This document shows, piece by piece, positions 46,932 through 57,639 of a stretch of DNA of 64,000 nucleotides (position 1 is its first letter; every line of letters starts with the position of its first letter). Under the pieces are notes generated by a model. It saw only the letters and a list, made by a program, of their open reading frames with translations. It had not been told where the DNA came from and ran no database searches. Source of the stretch: Lenzites betulinus (taxonomy: Eukaryota; Basidiomycota; Agaricomycetes; Polyporales; Polyporaceae); NCBI GenBank assembly GCA_022264855.1, contig JABYQU010000033.1:186001-250000 (forward strand). Direction: 5' to 3'. A program made the position numbers and the translations under genes.

Positions 46932-47177
46932 TAATGATGCTAGCTGTCGGCAGTTGAAGTTGACGTTGATGTTTTCGAGCACTCTGGAGGGAGAGGGGAG
47001 GAGCAAGTTGAAGAAGAAGAGGAGGAGAAGGAGGAGGAGGATAGGTCGCCTCATACCGTCGCGATCGCAGCAGTCATGTGACGGACGCGACGAACGCGAC
47101 CGCGAGCGGCTGCATGCACGCGCACCGTGCCGTTCAACGACCTCAACCTCGACGTCGACGCCCGACGCCCACGGGTC
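46932..47177. promoter_or_regulatory. Divergent promoter, F-box gene and BUB1
   Basis: 246 bases. Contains a purine tract at 47010-47041 (AAG/GAG units on the plus strand) and two ACGCGA sites at 47085-47090 and 47094-47099, close variants of the MCB cell-cycle box, about 80-90 bases before the BUB1 ATG. Cell-cycle control of BUB1 is plausible. Confidence 0.45.
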
Positions 47178-50100
47178 ATGGACACCGACAAGCTTGCAAA
47201 AGAGCGCGAAAAGTACCGCAATCGGCTCGCTCGTGCTATCAGAGAAGATCCCGACCCCCTGGCCGCTTATGTCGATTTCGTTCAGTGGACCACGAATGCA
47301 TACAACGGTCATCTAGAACGCTCTGGGCTGCTTGAACTGCTAGACGAGGCGACGCGATACTTTCTGGATGACGACGCATACAAGAGCGACCTGCGATACT
47401 TGAAGCTTTGGCTGCTCTACGCAAGTTATGTCCAGGACCCTACCATCATATATTCGTTCATACTCTCGAAGGACGTCGGGAAGATATACGCGCAGGTATA
47501 TCAGGAGTATGCTCTGGCATTGCATACCCGCGGAAAGTGAGTGGTATCGGCTCGTATTCGGCCGGTGTGCTTTGGTGCCACTGCTTCCTGCGTACGCCAT
47601 ATTGGAGGGAGACTGCTCACAGAACACTCGCAGGTGGGAAGAAGCCGATAGGATATTCCAACTAGGCATACGACGGCGCGCAAGACCCGCGGATCCTCTC
47701 AAGCGACAGTACGAAGAGTTCAAGGCGCGCACACTGGCGCCTCCCCCTCGTGTGTCTCCATCCGACGAGGCTATATGGCAAGACGCACCCCTCGAAGCTC
47801 AGGCCCTGCGTCGAAACCCGCTGAAGAACCATCGCATCGCCCATCCGTCCGCGGCGGGACCCTCTAACCAGGCATCATCCAGCCGGCAATCCTCTACTCG
47901 CCCGTCCGCCTCTACCTCGAGGGAGGAAGCGCAATCTCTACCAGCTGATCCATATGGACACATGCGCGCCCCTCCTCCTGCAGGCAAGCGCCCTGAGATA
48001 CTTCACTTCAACTTGTCCTTGCTCTTCACCGAGGATGGGACGGAGTACAGCATGCAAGAAGCGCGAGCGCGATCTATGGGCCTCCTGGGCAAGAAATGGG
48101 GCCCACCACCAGAGGCTAAGCGGCCGCGTGTCGCGTTCTCTGGCGCGAACGAGGGCAAGCCTGATGCCACGAAAACTCTGTCGCGGCGGTTCGCAGCGGG
48201 TGCCGAGCCCACCGTGACGCTTGCGACGAAGGAAGCACTCGCGGATGTGTTTGGAATGTACAACTCGCCTGAGAAGTCGACGCGCTTTGGTCTTGTTGGG
48301 AGCAAACATGCGCCTGTGAAGAAAATCGAGCCCGTGACACCGATGGCCAGCCTACCACATGTGCGTGCTCTCAGTAATGAGAATGCGATCGCGGACATTG
48401 CGTCCAAGACCCCCAGTAAGTCTGCGCATGCGAACGCGTACATAGCATGATCTCATCTCAGAGCAGCTTTCCGACCGTTTGTTGACGAGAACGCACGGCG
48501 GGAAAATCAGACACCAGCCACAACGCCGAAGGTCAATTCTTCAGCTCCATCTCATATCAACTACATGCCACTAACGTTTCCGGCAGATCCTACCATTTGT
48601 TGATCCAGAGAACGCGTTCAGACCAGCGGTCACGCCGAACCCCAGTCGACCTGTACTGTCTCTCAAGGATTCGATGGGAGCTCCGCCACCGTCCGCGAAG
48701 CAGGACGAGAATGCACGCGGGATCAAGGGGCTCGCCATCTATACCGATACAGATGGGACCAAGCCAGCCCCCGTCTTCTCCCTTACCCCTGCCTCTGCGA
48801 CATTCCGGGACCGCCCTCACGGCCGATGGGACGTCTTTACGGACGATGCGGCGAAGCCCGGTCCCCGTCCTGCGTCGGCGAGTGCTGTCAAATTTATGCC
48901 TTTCAGCGATAAGGTGTTCAGCCGCCCAGTGCCCAAATCAGAGAACGCCCCCACGCCGGGGCCCACCTTCACGCCCTTCGTGGAGAAGACTACCCCACTT
49001 TTGAAACCCTTGTCGTCCTCCTTTTCTTCTCGCCCCTTTTCGGACGAGCGCACCCCTTTGCGCCCGGTACTCTCAGCGCCGCCCACAGAGCCCGAGGCGA
49101 AGGATGAATCCGGTTTGGAAGAGATTCCCGAAGATACACAACAGCGCGAGACGCGCGAGCCGGACACACCTACAACGGAGGCGTCAGAGAGCGACATGAG
49201 TGCGCGAGAGCAGTTCGTGCTCGAGCAGCAGCACTCCCGCGACCGGCTCACGAGCGAGAGCTCCGAGGACGCGGACGACTATGACGACTACGGCCACAGT
49301 GGCGAGAATGGCTACGCGCACCCCGCGGATGCGCCGGTGCCCATCGAGGGCAGCGAGGACAGCATGTTCGACGACTACGAGGGCGAGCAGGACGCGCACT
49401 CGGCGCCGCTCGGCGGGCGGTTCGGCCAGTTCGACGTGATGACCCCGATCACTGAGCGCACGCTGGAGTACACGATGAACACGCGCGGCGGAACGCCAGG
49501 CGGGTTTGCGGTGCATCGCGACGCGGTCGAGGCCGCTGTGCAGCTCGCTGCGGAGCTCCAAGAGGACAGGGACGACGATGAGGACGAGGGTGAGGTGGGT
49601 CAGATTGAGGAGCAGACGGGCACGCTCAGCCTCCTCGATGCGCTCGGTGTTGCTTCCTCGTTCAAGCCCCCTAACCCGTGCAATCCGTTCGACCCGCCGA
49701 TCATGTCCACCATCCTGCGTATGATCCCACCGGACTCGGGGTTCCATGACCTGAGGACCTCGGAATCGCAGCAACTTGAAGCATTGCAGAAATTTGCCAA
49801 GAGGAAGACTCGTAGGGCGAGCGGAAACTCGACGTCCAGTCGGTCGCTGCAGGAGTCGAATACACTTGAGGTGCAGCTTGAAAACCGGCACTTTGCTGCA
49901 GTGGACAAGCTGGGCGAGGGTGGATTTGGAGCTGTCTTCGAGGCGATCGACCTGGACCTGTCGCACAAGGGTGACACTGATTCGGACGTGGGCTCGGATG
50001 AGGAAGTCGAAGATGACGACAAGAACCGTGTCGCACTCAAGATCGTCAAGCCCCGCAATCTCTGGGAGTTCCACGTCCTGCGGCGGATTCACACCACCCT

Positions 50101-50935
50101 CCCCGCCAGCCTCCGCCGCTCCATCATCGCGCCGCAGGCTCTGTACGCTTTCAAGGACGAATCATTCCTCGTGCTCGAGCTCTGCAAGCAAGGCACGCTT
50201 CTCAACATCGTCAACCGCGCCTCCTCCGCCGGCATCACCCAGCAAGGCGCCTGCCTCGACGAGCTGCTCGTCATGTTCTTCTCGATCGAGCTCCTCCGCC
50301 TGCTCGAGGGCCTCCACCGCGCGGGCTTCATCCACGGCGACGTCAAGACCGACAACTGCCTGCTCCGGCTTGAGGACGTGCCCGGGCCCGCGTCCGCCTG
50401 GGACGCCGTCTACCAGCCGTCCGGCGCGGGCGGCTGGGCGCACAAGGGCATCAAGCTCATCGACTTCGGGCGCACGATCGACACCCGCCTCTTCCCCGCC
50501 GGGCAGCGCTACGTCGCGGAGTGGCCGACGGACGCGCGCGACTGCTTCGAGGCGCGCGAGGGCCGCCCGTGGACGTTCCAGACGGACTACTTCGGGCTCG
50601 CGGGGATCGTGTTCTGCATGCTCTACGGCAAGTACATCGAGGCCGCGTCCGTCGTGCCCGCGCCCGCGGCGGACGACGCGCCGGTCCGCTACAAGCTCGC
50701 CGCGCCGTTCAAGCGGTACTGGCAGGGCGAGCTGTGGACGCGGCTCTTCGACCTGCTCCTGAACCCGACGCTCGCGCGGCCGGACGGGAAGCTGCCGGTC
50801 TGCGACGAGCTCGCGGCGCTGCGCGAGGAGATGGAGGTATGGCTGCAGGCGAACTGCAATCGCGCGAGCAACAGCCTGAAGGGCCTACTCAAGAAGGTCG
50901 GCCTGGCGATCCTTGGCGGTAAGGATGCGCGGTGA
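47178..50935 (+). CDS. BUB1: BUB1 spindle-checkpoint kinase
   Basis: Kinetochore Ser/Thr kinase that phosphorylates histone H2A and recruits shugoshin and Mad1. ATG at 47178 (MDTDKLAKEREKYRNRLARA). The N-terminal TPR-like Mad3/BUB1 domain shows EDPDPLAAYVDFVQWTTNAY, DLRYLKLWLLYASYVQDP, FILSKDVGKIYAQVYQEYAL and WEEADRIFQLGIRRRARP. The middle is disordered, with acidic patches and a VMTPITERTLEYTMNTRG segment seen in fungal BUB1 proteins. The C-terminal kinase has the Gly loop LGEGGFGAVFEA, VALKIVKP with the ATP-binding Lys, HGDVKTDNCLL (catalytic loop) and LIDFGRTIDTRLF (DFG). An acidic insert precedes the catalytic Lys. TGA at 50933-50935. About four introns near the 5' half; the last 2.2 kb is a single exon. 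All kinase residues are present. An additional 5' exon is not excluded. Confidence 0.92.
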
Positions 50936-51961
50936 TCAGTGTCTTCTTCACTGCCCACATAGTATGAAGTAGTAATTATGTATCCTAGTTACGACTCCCC
51001 GCCCCTTCGTGCGCACGATAGAACGTTCACTTTCGCAGGCGAATTGCACAGCTTAGCTCCCCTCGACGCGTCCCTTTCTGCTATATTACTCATATCCCCG
51101 CTTTTGCAAAGCTTTTCTCTATTCTTTCCTTGCTGTTCTTCCTGTACTTCTTTCCTTCTTTCACTTTGCCTCTGACCATGCACAATCGCACACACTGTTG
51201 TATCCACCTCTACACGAATCGAACGATCCATTCATTCACTACCCATCCGTCGTTCAACGCGTCGCCAACCATCCATCCTAGCATGCAGCGCTAACCAAAC
51301 CCACGAAACCTGCCCACCAACCGCCCGCGCGCGAGCCATGCATGATTTTGCGGGGGCTAAACATTGCATCACAACAAATTGCAGCTGACAACACATGACA
51401 ATCCAAACCAAAACAACACTGGGCGGGTGGACGGAGGGAGGCGGGAGTGGGACGGGCGCCGGCAGGGCGGAGGGCGGACGGACGGGGACGGACGGGAGAC
51501 AGGTCGCAGATGGGCGGACGGTCGTGCGGGCGGGTGCGGGCGTGGGTCGAGTCGCGTCTGATTGAGATCGACGGCGGCGACGACAGAGCGAGGGCGGGTA
51601 CGGCGTGGGCCCCGCTCACACCGAGGGGTGCGCGCGTGCGCACGCCCTCGGATCGAGAGCGTGAGGCCCGCTGCGCGTACGGCGCCTGCGGACGACGGGA
51701 CGTAGCATGGAGGGGCAGACGGTGTGGAGGGCTACGTAAGACGGGGAGTTTCTGGAGGGGGTGATGATGGGGAGGGAGGGAGGTAATGCGAGGGAGAGAC
51801 AGCGATCGTGGGAGTGGGGTGGGGTGGGGGATGGACGTATGCAGCGAGGGGAGGGATGGTGACATGGTGGGCGAGTGGGTCAGAGGCAACGGGCAGCGGC
51901 AATGCACGACAGATCGACAACAAGAGGACACAGCGGCGGCAGGGGCGCGCACGACGCCTGC
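50936..51961. other. Convergent region with G-rich tract
   Basis: About 1 kb between two convergent genes. The first 350 bases are pyrimidine-rich on the plus strand. A G-rich tract at 51420-51545 is listed separately. No exon recognised. Confidence 0.5.
51420..51545 (+). repeat. G-rich tract with GGGCGGACGG-type units
   Basis: Many runs of three or more G separated by one to five bases (GGGCGGGTGG, GGAGGGAGGCGGGAGTGGG and similar, then repeated CGGACGG units). Such spacing can form G-quadruplexes. It lies in the convergent 3' region of BUB1 and the ataxin-2 gene. Confidence 0.55.
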
Positions 51962-54900
51962 TCAGGCGTGGCTCACGCCGCCCATGGGGACGGGCGGGGG
52001 CGGCTGCCCGGAGGGGTCGTACGGATGTTGTGGGACACCACCGGGACCCGGGGGAGGCATCATCATCTGGTAGGGCATCGCATGTTGCACTGCAGAAAGG
52101 GCAGAAAGCGTCAGCAACAATCGTCAGGACGGGCATGGGCAATCCCTCGTGCCGACATAACAGGAGACATGCGTACGTTGTGGGCTCTGGTGGTGGTAGT
52201 ATGGGTGCGCGTGGGAGGGAATGGGCGTGGGCGGCATCGATGGCCGGGGTCCTGCGCCATTTGGTGGGGGGTAGACTCCAGGGGGAGGAGGAGGAGGCAT
52301 GTACCCTTGGGGAGCTAAAGAAAGATATAGCTGTCAGTTCAGGCTAGACACGGATAAAAGACGATAGGACTTACGAGGCATCTGACCCATCGGGGTGCCA
52401 GGGTACATCGCTGGAGCGCCGTTCGACCGTCCGTCAGGCCATGCCCCGCCACCGTTATGAACGATATACGCACCATTTGGTGGGGGCATATGGTACGGCA
52501 TGGGCTGCATGTAAGGACCAGGAATATACGTACCAGGAGGGGGCGGTCCCATCCCAGGCATCATCGGCTGTACCATCTACACAGCCCCGCGTTAAAACCA
52601 TCTCCCATGCAGACGCAACGGCGACGCGGAGTCAACACAATGTGATATACGTACCTGACCAGGGTAACCACCGTACGACGGGTAGTACATGTATGCGCGC
52701 GCGGCCGCCTGCGCTGCGGGATCTTCCTCGTACGTCGCGGGCTGCATCTGAGGCGGAGGCCCGGGGGGAGGCATAGGAGGAGACTGCTGCTGAGGCTGCT
52801 GTTGAATAGGAGGGAACATCTGCATGTACCGCCTTCCACTGAAGGGCCAAGTTGCCGCTACAAAGCACACAATTCACATCCTGTTAGCCAAATTACTTGG
52901 CCAGCATATGGAGACCGTCACGTACCGACTTGGGCGGACTCGATTACCTTGTGGTTCTTGAATGGGTTGAAGTCGTCCTTGATGTGGACGGGGGGCGTGC
53001 GCTTCGGCAAACGTGTACCGAAGAATGGGTTCGGCGGGCCCTGTGGGGTTGCGGGAGCGGCCTCTGCAGGCTTGCCCTTAGGCGACGACGTCGACGACGT
53101 TCCATTCGGGTTCGGCGAACCACCCTAAATGCGCACAAACCAAGCAAAAACGGAGTAAAAGGAGCAGCGGTCAGTTTAACCGTCGCATAGCTGACACAAA
53201 CACCCACGTCACGACGGGGATCACGCACGGGAGAGAAGGGCGAGGCTTTCGCAGTGGGGCGGAACGACGACGCGTTGACGTTCAGCCGGTTGGCGGCGGT
53301 AGGCGAGAGCGGGCTTGCTGCGGGCTTGACGCCGCCGTTCGCGACAGGAGCTGCACTCTGCGGCTGCCCCGGGCTAGCACTCGTACGGCTGCCCTTGAAG
53401 GGCGGGATCGGCTGAATGAACATCGAGATCTTCTTGCCGTTGTCGCCCGGCTTGCTCGGGGCGGTCTTGAGTGCCGCGGGTGCGCCGGCACTCGCACTGG
53501 CCTTGGCAGCCGACATCTGCCGTGTGGTTTCTGCGATAGCCTTCGCGGAGGGGGCATGACCAGCAGAGGGTACACCACGCGCGACAGGGGCAGCGGTGAG
53601 GGTGCTGGAGACGCCAATGGAGCGCGCACGCTGGTCCTCGGCGTCGCGGACAGTCTTCTCTTTGATGAGGCGTTGCTTGTCCTCGTCCTTCGCGAGAATG
53701 GGCACAAGGTCGTCGGGGATAGGCTTGTTCAGCTTGAAGTTCTTGCTGAAGCTGACGAGATCGGAGAGCCTCTTGTCCATCTCGCTCTTCATCAATGCCT
53801 GCTTCTTCTTCAGGAGCCGGTCTTTTTCAGTCGACACGAAGTTCCTGAAAGCGGGCACAGCATCTGCTGGCTTCGTCGTTCCAGTGGCACCAGGGGCGGG
53901 AGAGGGCACTTTGCTCGCAGTGGGCGTGGAGCTCGTGGTTTGAACGGTGGCTCCGTCCGGAGCGTTGACGGCAACTTTAGGAAGGTCCGCCTTGACAGGA
54001 CCACCCGTGGGGGTGGATCCCTTACGAGCGCCCGGGGGAACATACGCATTCGCACCGCGCACCACGGCACCATACCTACAATATTGTTAGCACAGCCACC
54101 TCTATCAAGCATTATTAGAGCGGCATACTTGTCCTCCTCATTCATGATAGACCCATCGGCGTTCAAATTCATGACACGCTCCTCAGCGATGTGCGGGTTG
54201 CTCGAGACAGCCTACAAGTACAGAAGCACGCAACAAAAAAACAATTGGCAGTCAGCGAAACTGGGGGAGAGGGATACAACCACAAGTAGATGGTACTCAC
54301 GCCCAAGATCTCGTTCGCAATCTGCTGCGCCTTACGCTCCTTCTCCTTGAAGTCTGGCGCGTTCCGGTCCAGCTTGGTCGTGTAGGCCTCCTCGTCGAAG
54401 CCGGCCTTGACGCCGAACAGCTTCTCGTTCACCGCGAACTGGTCCCAAGAAACGCCACTGGCTCCCGAGCCAAACGTCAGCTCATCGACGTTGCGCACAC
54501 TCGTCTGCGCGGCTGTGCCATTCGCTGCGTCGCCTTCAGTGGCCTCAGGCTGCCAAGCCTGCAGCTCGCGCTCGCGGCGCGCGGCAGCCTTCTGGGAGAT
54601 ATCTGTGTCAGTCTTGAAGCCTGTGAAGACAGATGATCACGCCAACACGCGCAGATCATTTTCGCAGGAAGATGAGGGAGAGCACCGCCGTGAGCTGTGT
54701 ATATCGCATAGGGAACGGAGTGCACGCACTGTCTGCGCCGTTGGGCACCTTGGCGTCAGCCGGGCCCGACAGCCACTCCTGGATATTGGTCACGGCGACG
54801 AAGAACTGCTCCTTAAGGGGCGCTCCGGGGTTGGAGATCTCTTTAACGTCCTTGAGGGTCACCCCCTGCGTGTCGCCCTCTGCGTTGGTAGAGGACACGA

Positions 54901-55360
54901 CGCCCTCGAGGCGCATGTTTGTCTTGGTCGTGATCGTGACCGTGGTTCCCTGGGACACGCGCGAGGGGTCAGACCAATCAACCACAACAGACCGGTTGCC
55001 TCATGCGGCACAACAGTCGAAGCAGATGGGAGGGAAGACGCACCGTCAAACCTGAGATTTTCTGCAGGATCAGAGTATGAGGGTTGTTGTCCGAGGGACG
55101 GGCTCCATTGAGAGGAGGGAAAGCGCCAGCAGGCTGCTGGTTGCCATTGGGAAGGCGTGCGTTGGCGGGACCTGGGGAGAAAGTGTGAGCCGGGCGGCCG
55201 CCCCAAGCAGGAGCACGGCTACTCATTACAACACATTGCGCCGTCAGTATTTTCGGAATGGGAGAGGTTGCGAGATGGAGATGTAGGGGAGAGAAACTGA
55301 CCGGGCGGCGGGATCGGGACCCTTCCTAGGTGGCTTAGACTGCCTAGCTGCGGTGGCCAT
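51962..55360 (-). CDS. PBP1: Ataxin-2/Pbp1 homologue (LsmAD and PAM2)
   Basis: RNA-binding stress-granule protein that binds poly(A)-binding protein. ATG at 55360 (MATAARQSKPPRKGPDPAAR). The Lsm-like domain follows (NRSVVVDWSDPSRVSQGTTV, TNMRLEGVVSSTNAEGD, VTLKDVKEISNPGAP). The LsmAD domain shows FGVKAGFDEEAYTTKLDR and FKEKERKAQQIANEILG. After a long disordered part comes a PAM2 motif, RLNVNASSFRP, matching the L-N-x-x-A-x-x-F-x-P consensus that docks on the MLLE domain of poly(A)-binding protein. The C terminus is Pro/Gln/Met-rich (PPIQQQPQQQSPPMPPPGPP, YIPGPYMQPMPYHMPPP), ending VPMGGVSHA with TGA at 51962-51964. At least nine introns, several only approximately placed. Family call is secure from the ordered domains. 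Confidence 0.9.
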
Positions 55361-55638
55361 GGGACAGCAGGAAAGGAGAACTGAGTATGAATGAAAGAAG
55401 AGAAAGCAGAGAAGCAGAAGGGGGTCGAAGGCTCAGAGGAAGGGGAAGGGAGACGGGTGCTGGGCGATAACAAGGCGAGCTCGGGGTAGAGACGGGCTCA
55501 GCTCGGCTGGAGTCGATCTTGTGAGCGGGGGCGACGGATGCTCAGGAGCGCGTGGTCGTCGTCGTCGTCGTCGTCGGTGTCGACGGGTGGGGGGAAGGGT
55601 GGTGGGGGGAAGAGAGAGACGGGTGAATCGAGAGCGGG
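55361..55638. promoter_or_regulatory. Upstream region of the ataxin-2 gene
   Basis: Purine-rich on the plus strand up to the edge of the duplicated block at 55639. It carries the promoter and leader of the minus-strand gene. I see no exon. Confidence 0.4.
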
Positions 55639-56463
55639 AGGACGGGCTGAGGGAGTCGCCTCCGCCCACAATTCTAACACTCACTCGCTCAGACCCCGGA
55701 ACCCTAGACCCTCCCCGCCTTGTGCTCCCCCGCCCCATAACCGCTAAACAGCTTGCATCTCAAGACACACTGCTGATATATCGTGATATGTACAGGTTCC
55801 GTTCCACCGCACACACCTCAACACCGCTGAGCGACGGAAGGGCGCAGAAGGTGGTCCGTGCTCCCGCGGCCGTCTCACAGCGCGCGGTGTCCTGGGGTCC
55901 CGGCGCGTGTTGCCATTCCAGACTCTCGCTGCCTCGGTCTTCTGCGTGAACTCCTCCCGCAATACAACATATCCCGCAACAAATACCAGAGAACGACATG
56001 GATTTACCCAACGCACGCTCTGCCTCACGCAGCCACGGACCGCGCCTCTTCCCAATGTCTAACCACACGACAACTGTGTGGTGCCCCCCACCACCAGCCT
56101 CAACCAAACAACCTCGTGGATATACAGACACCTCAGCCGCTTTCGACACGCAAGTTATGCGCTCGGTATGCACAAGTTGCGGAATGGCTGTCGAGATGGC
56201 AGGTACCCGCTCAGTGGAACCCGACGCTCCGCGAGCACCGCAAACACCGCTCCGAGGCCCACGCTGATACCCCTCGCCCATCGTGTTTTGCCCTCCAGGC
56301 CTCGCACATGCGCCAGCCCTCGCAACGGAAGGATGGCCGCAGGCCAGACAGGTCGACAGGCGCACTGCTCAGCCGTCTGTAAAACTCATTAATGCATTAT
56401 GCGTCGTGACTAAACATCGCAATATACCATACTCATCAACACAACATTTTGCAGCCCGCCCGC
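55639..56463. other. Duplicated non-coding stretch, no gene supported
   Basis: Frames of up to 201 codons occur on both strands over the same bases, so none is favoured. Copy A and copy B are identical here up to 56395, which gives no codon-bias signal either way. The end nearest 56463 is AT-rich and suits a 3' untranslated region of the minus-strand gene. Confidence 0.4.
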
Positions 56464-57220
56464 TCACGCCCTCCGCACCTCCTTCTCCTTGCCCTTCCCG
56501 CCGCCCGCTCCCGGCACGTCCTTCTTATCCAGCTCCCGGCCCCACCCGACGAGCACGCCCTGCTCGAGCGTCGTCTCCCACAGCGCGACCTTCGCGCGCT
56601 CCACCTCCCGCGCGAGCGCCGCGCGCATCGCCCGCGCCCGCTCCAGCACCGCGCGCCGGTCCTGCTTCCCGGTGGCTGTCGTCGCCCCGAGCGCGATCCC
56701 GTTGCCCGTGCCCGGGATCGCCTTCGCCTTGCCCTTCCCGCGCGCCGTGCGCGCAGTTGCGGTTGCGGTTGCGCTCGGGGGCTGTGCGGCGACGGCTGGC
56801 GTGGGCGGGACCTCGGTGTGCGCGACGAACATCAGCGGCGAGCCTTGCGAGGATATCGCAGTCGCGGTGGACGCCGGGGCACACGGCACCGGGATCATCG
56901 GCGTCTGCGATGTGGAAGCAACAGGCTGGGAAGCATGGGGATCCGGACGGGTTTCTTGTGGCGCAGACAACTCGCGTTGAGCGGCAGGCGTCTTGCACTG
57001 CACGTCACCGCCGGCACTGAGGTCGGGCAGATCCGCCGTCGCTTCGCGGGCGGTAGACGGGGGAAACGCCGGCTGGCCGTCGAGGAGGTTCGTGGTCGAC
57101 TGGCGGAGCACGTCCTCCCACGCGATGGGTGGATCTCAGGGGGGGATCTGCGGGGCGGACTCATGGCCGATCTCCCTGATGGAATGACTGACTCTGCGTC
57201 GAGTGGGGGGTCATATTCAT
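56464..57220 (-). CDS. Duplicated unknown gene, copy A
   Basis: The main exon runs from about 57139 to TGA at 56464-56466 and reads IAWEDVLRQSTTNLLDGQPAF, then a Ser/Thr/Pro/Ala-rich stretch, a GKGKAKAIPGTGNGIALGA segment, and an alpha-helical end (RRAVLERARAMRAALAREVE, then RAKVALWETTLEQGVLVGWG) with a Lys/Glu tail. An intron from about 57194 to 57140 would join it to a small exon MNMTPHSTQ, with ATG at 57218-57220; this start is inferred. More exons may lie upstream. Seven base differences from copy B fall in this exon: five are silent third-position changes in this frame and two change residues (Val/Ala, Arg/Trp). That pattern supports this frame as coding. The family is not recognised. 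Confidence 0.55.
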
Positions 57221-57639
57221 GGGTCCAACGGGGGGTCCGAGTCTTATTCATGGGTCCAGGGGGGTCGTACTCTGTGGGCGTGGTCGGCCGTGGAGTGGCA
57301 TTCTGTCGCAGGTCGAGCAGGCAGTCTCACTGTGTCAAACGGGCCATGAGTGAGATAGACTGCATTCCGAGCGTGTCTTACTGCTACAGGTACTGGCGGC
57401 CAGCCGCTCTCGTCGTCGCGCAGTGGAACAGGAAAAGATACGGGCGTCTAGTCTAGCACAGCTCTCTCGTATACACAAGTCCCGATCCGCGTCTCGGGTC
57501 TTTCCTCTGCACCCCGATGTGCACGCGCATCCTGCTCTCCACCTGCTCGCCCCTCGTTCTCCCGCCGTGGACGCCTTCTGACGACACCCTCGATGGGCCA
57601 AGTGCACAGTCGCACAGCCGCGGCACGCCCGCCGGACAG
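57221..57639. other. Upstream flank of the duplicated gene, copy A
   Basis: On the minus strand some stretches look exon-like: a frame reading DDESGWPPVPVAVRHARNAV then YLTHGPFDT, and another reading NATPRPTTPTEYDPPGP, separated by a plausible short intron. In copy A a six-G run at 57230-57235 puts the second of these out of frame with the main gene. Possible additional 5' exons, not secured. Confidence 0.3.

Larger units (their letters stand above)
55639..57633 (+). repeat. Direct repeat copy A (about 2 kb)
   Basis: Matches 62007-64000 at an offset of 6,368 bases until a one-base G-run difference near 57230, then 6,367. Over the whole length I found nine substitutions, all between 56395 and 56548, plus that indel. 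The block contains a minus-strand gene and flanking non-coding DNA. Copy B is cut by the window, so the true extent is not known. Confidence 0.92.

Noticed and set aside
45708..47312. Extended F-box reading frame beginning 380 bases upstream, with a Leu/Phe-rich signal-peptide-like start
   Set aside because: The hydrophobic run is the purine tract of the divergent promoter read in reverse; the F-box starts directly at the ATG at 46931, and the extension would overlap the BUB1 coding start.
49184..50092. A 302-codon open frame antisense to BUB1
   Set aside because: It lies wholly inside the conserved BUB1 coding exon and reads as a His/Arg/Val-rich shadow frame with no domain.
55760..56365. 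A 201-codon minus-strand frame conserved in both repeat copies
   Set aside because: Both copies are identical here, so conservation carries no information about coding, and the plus strand has a comparable frame.
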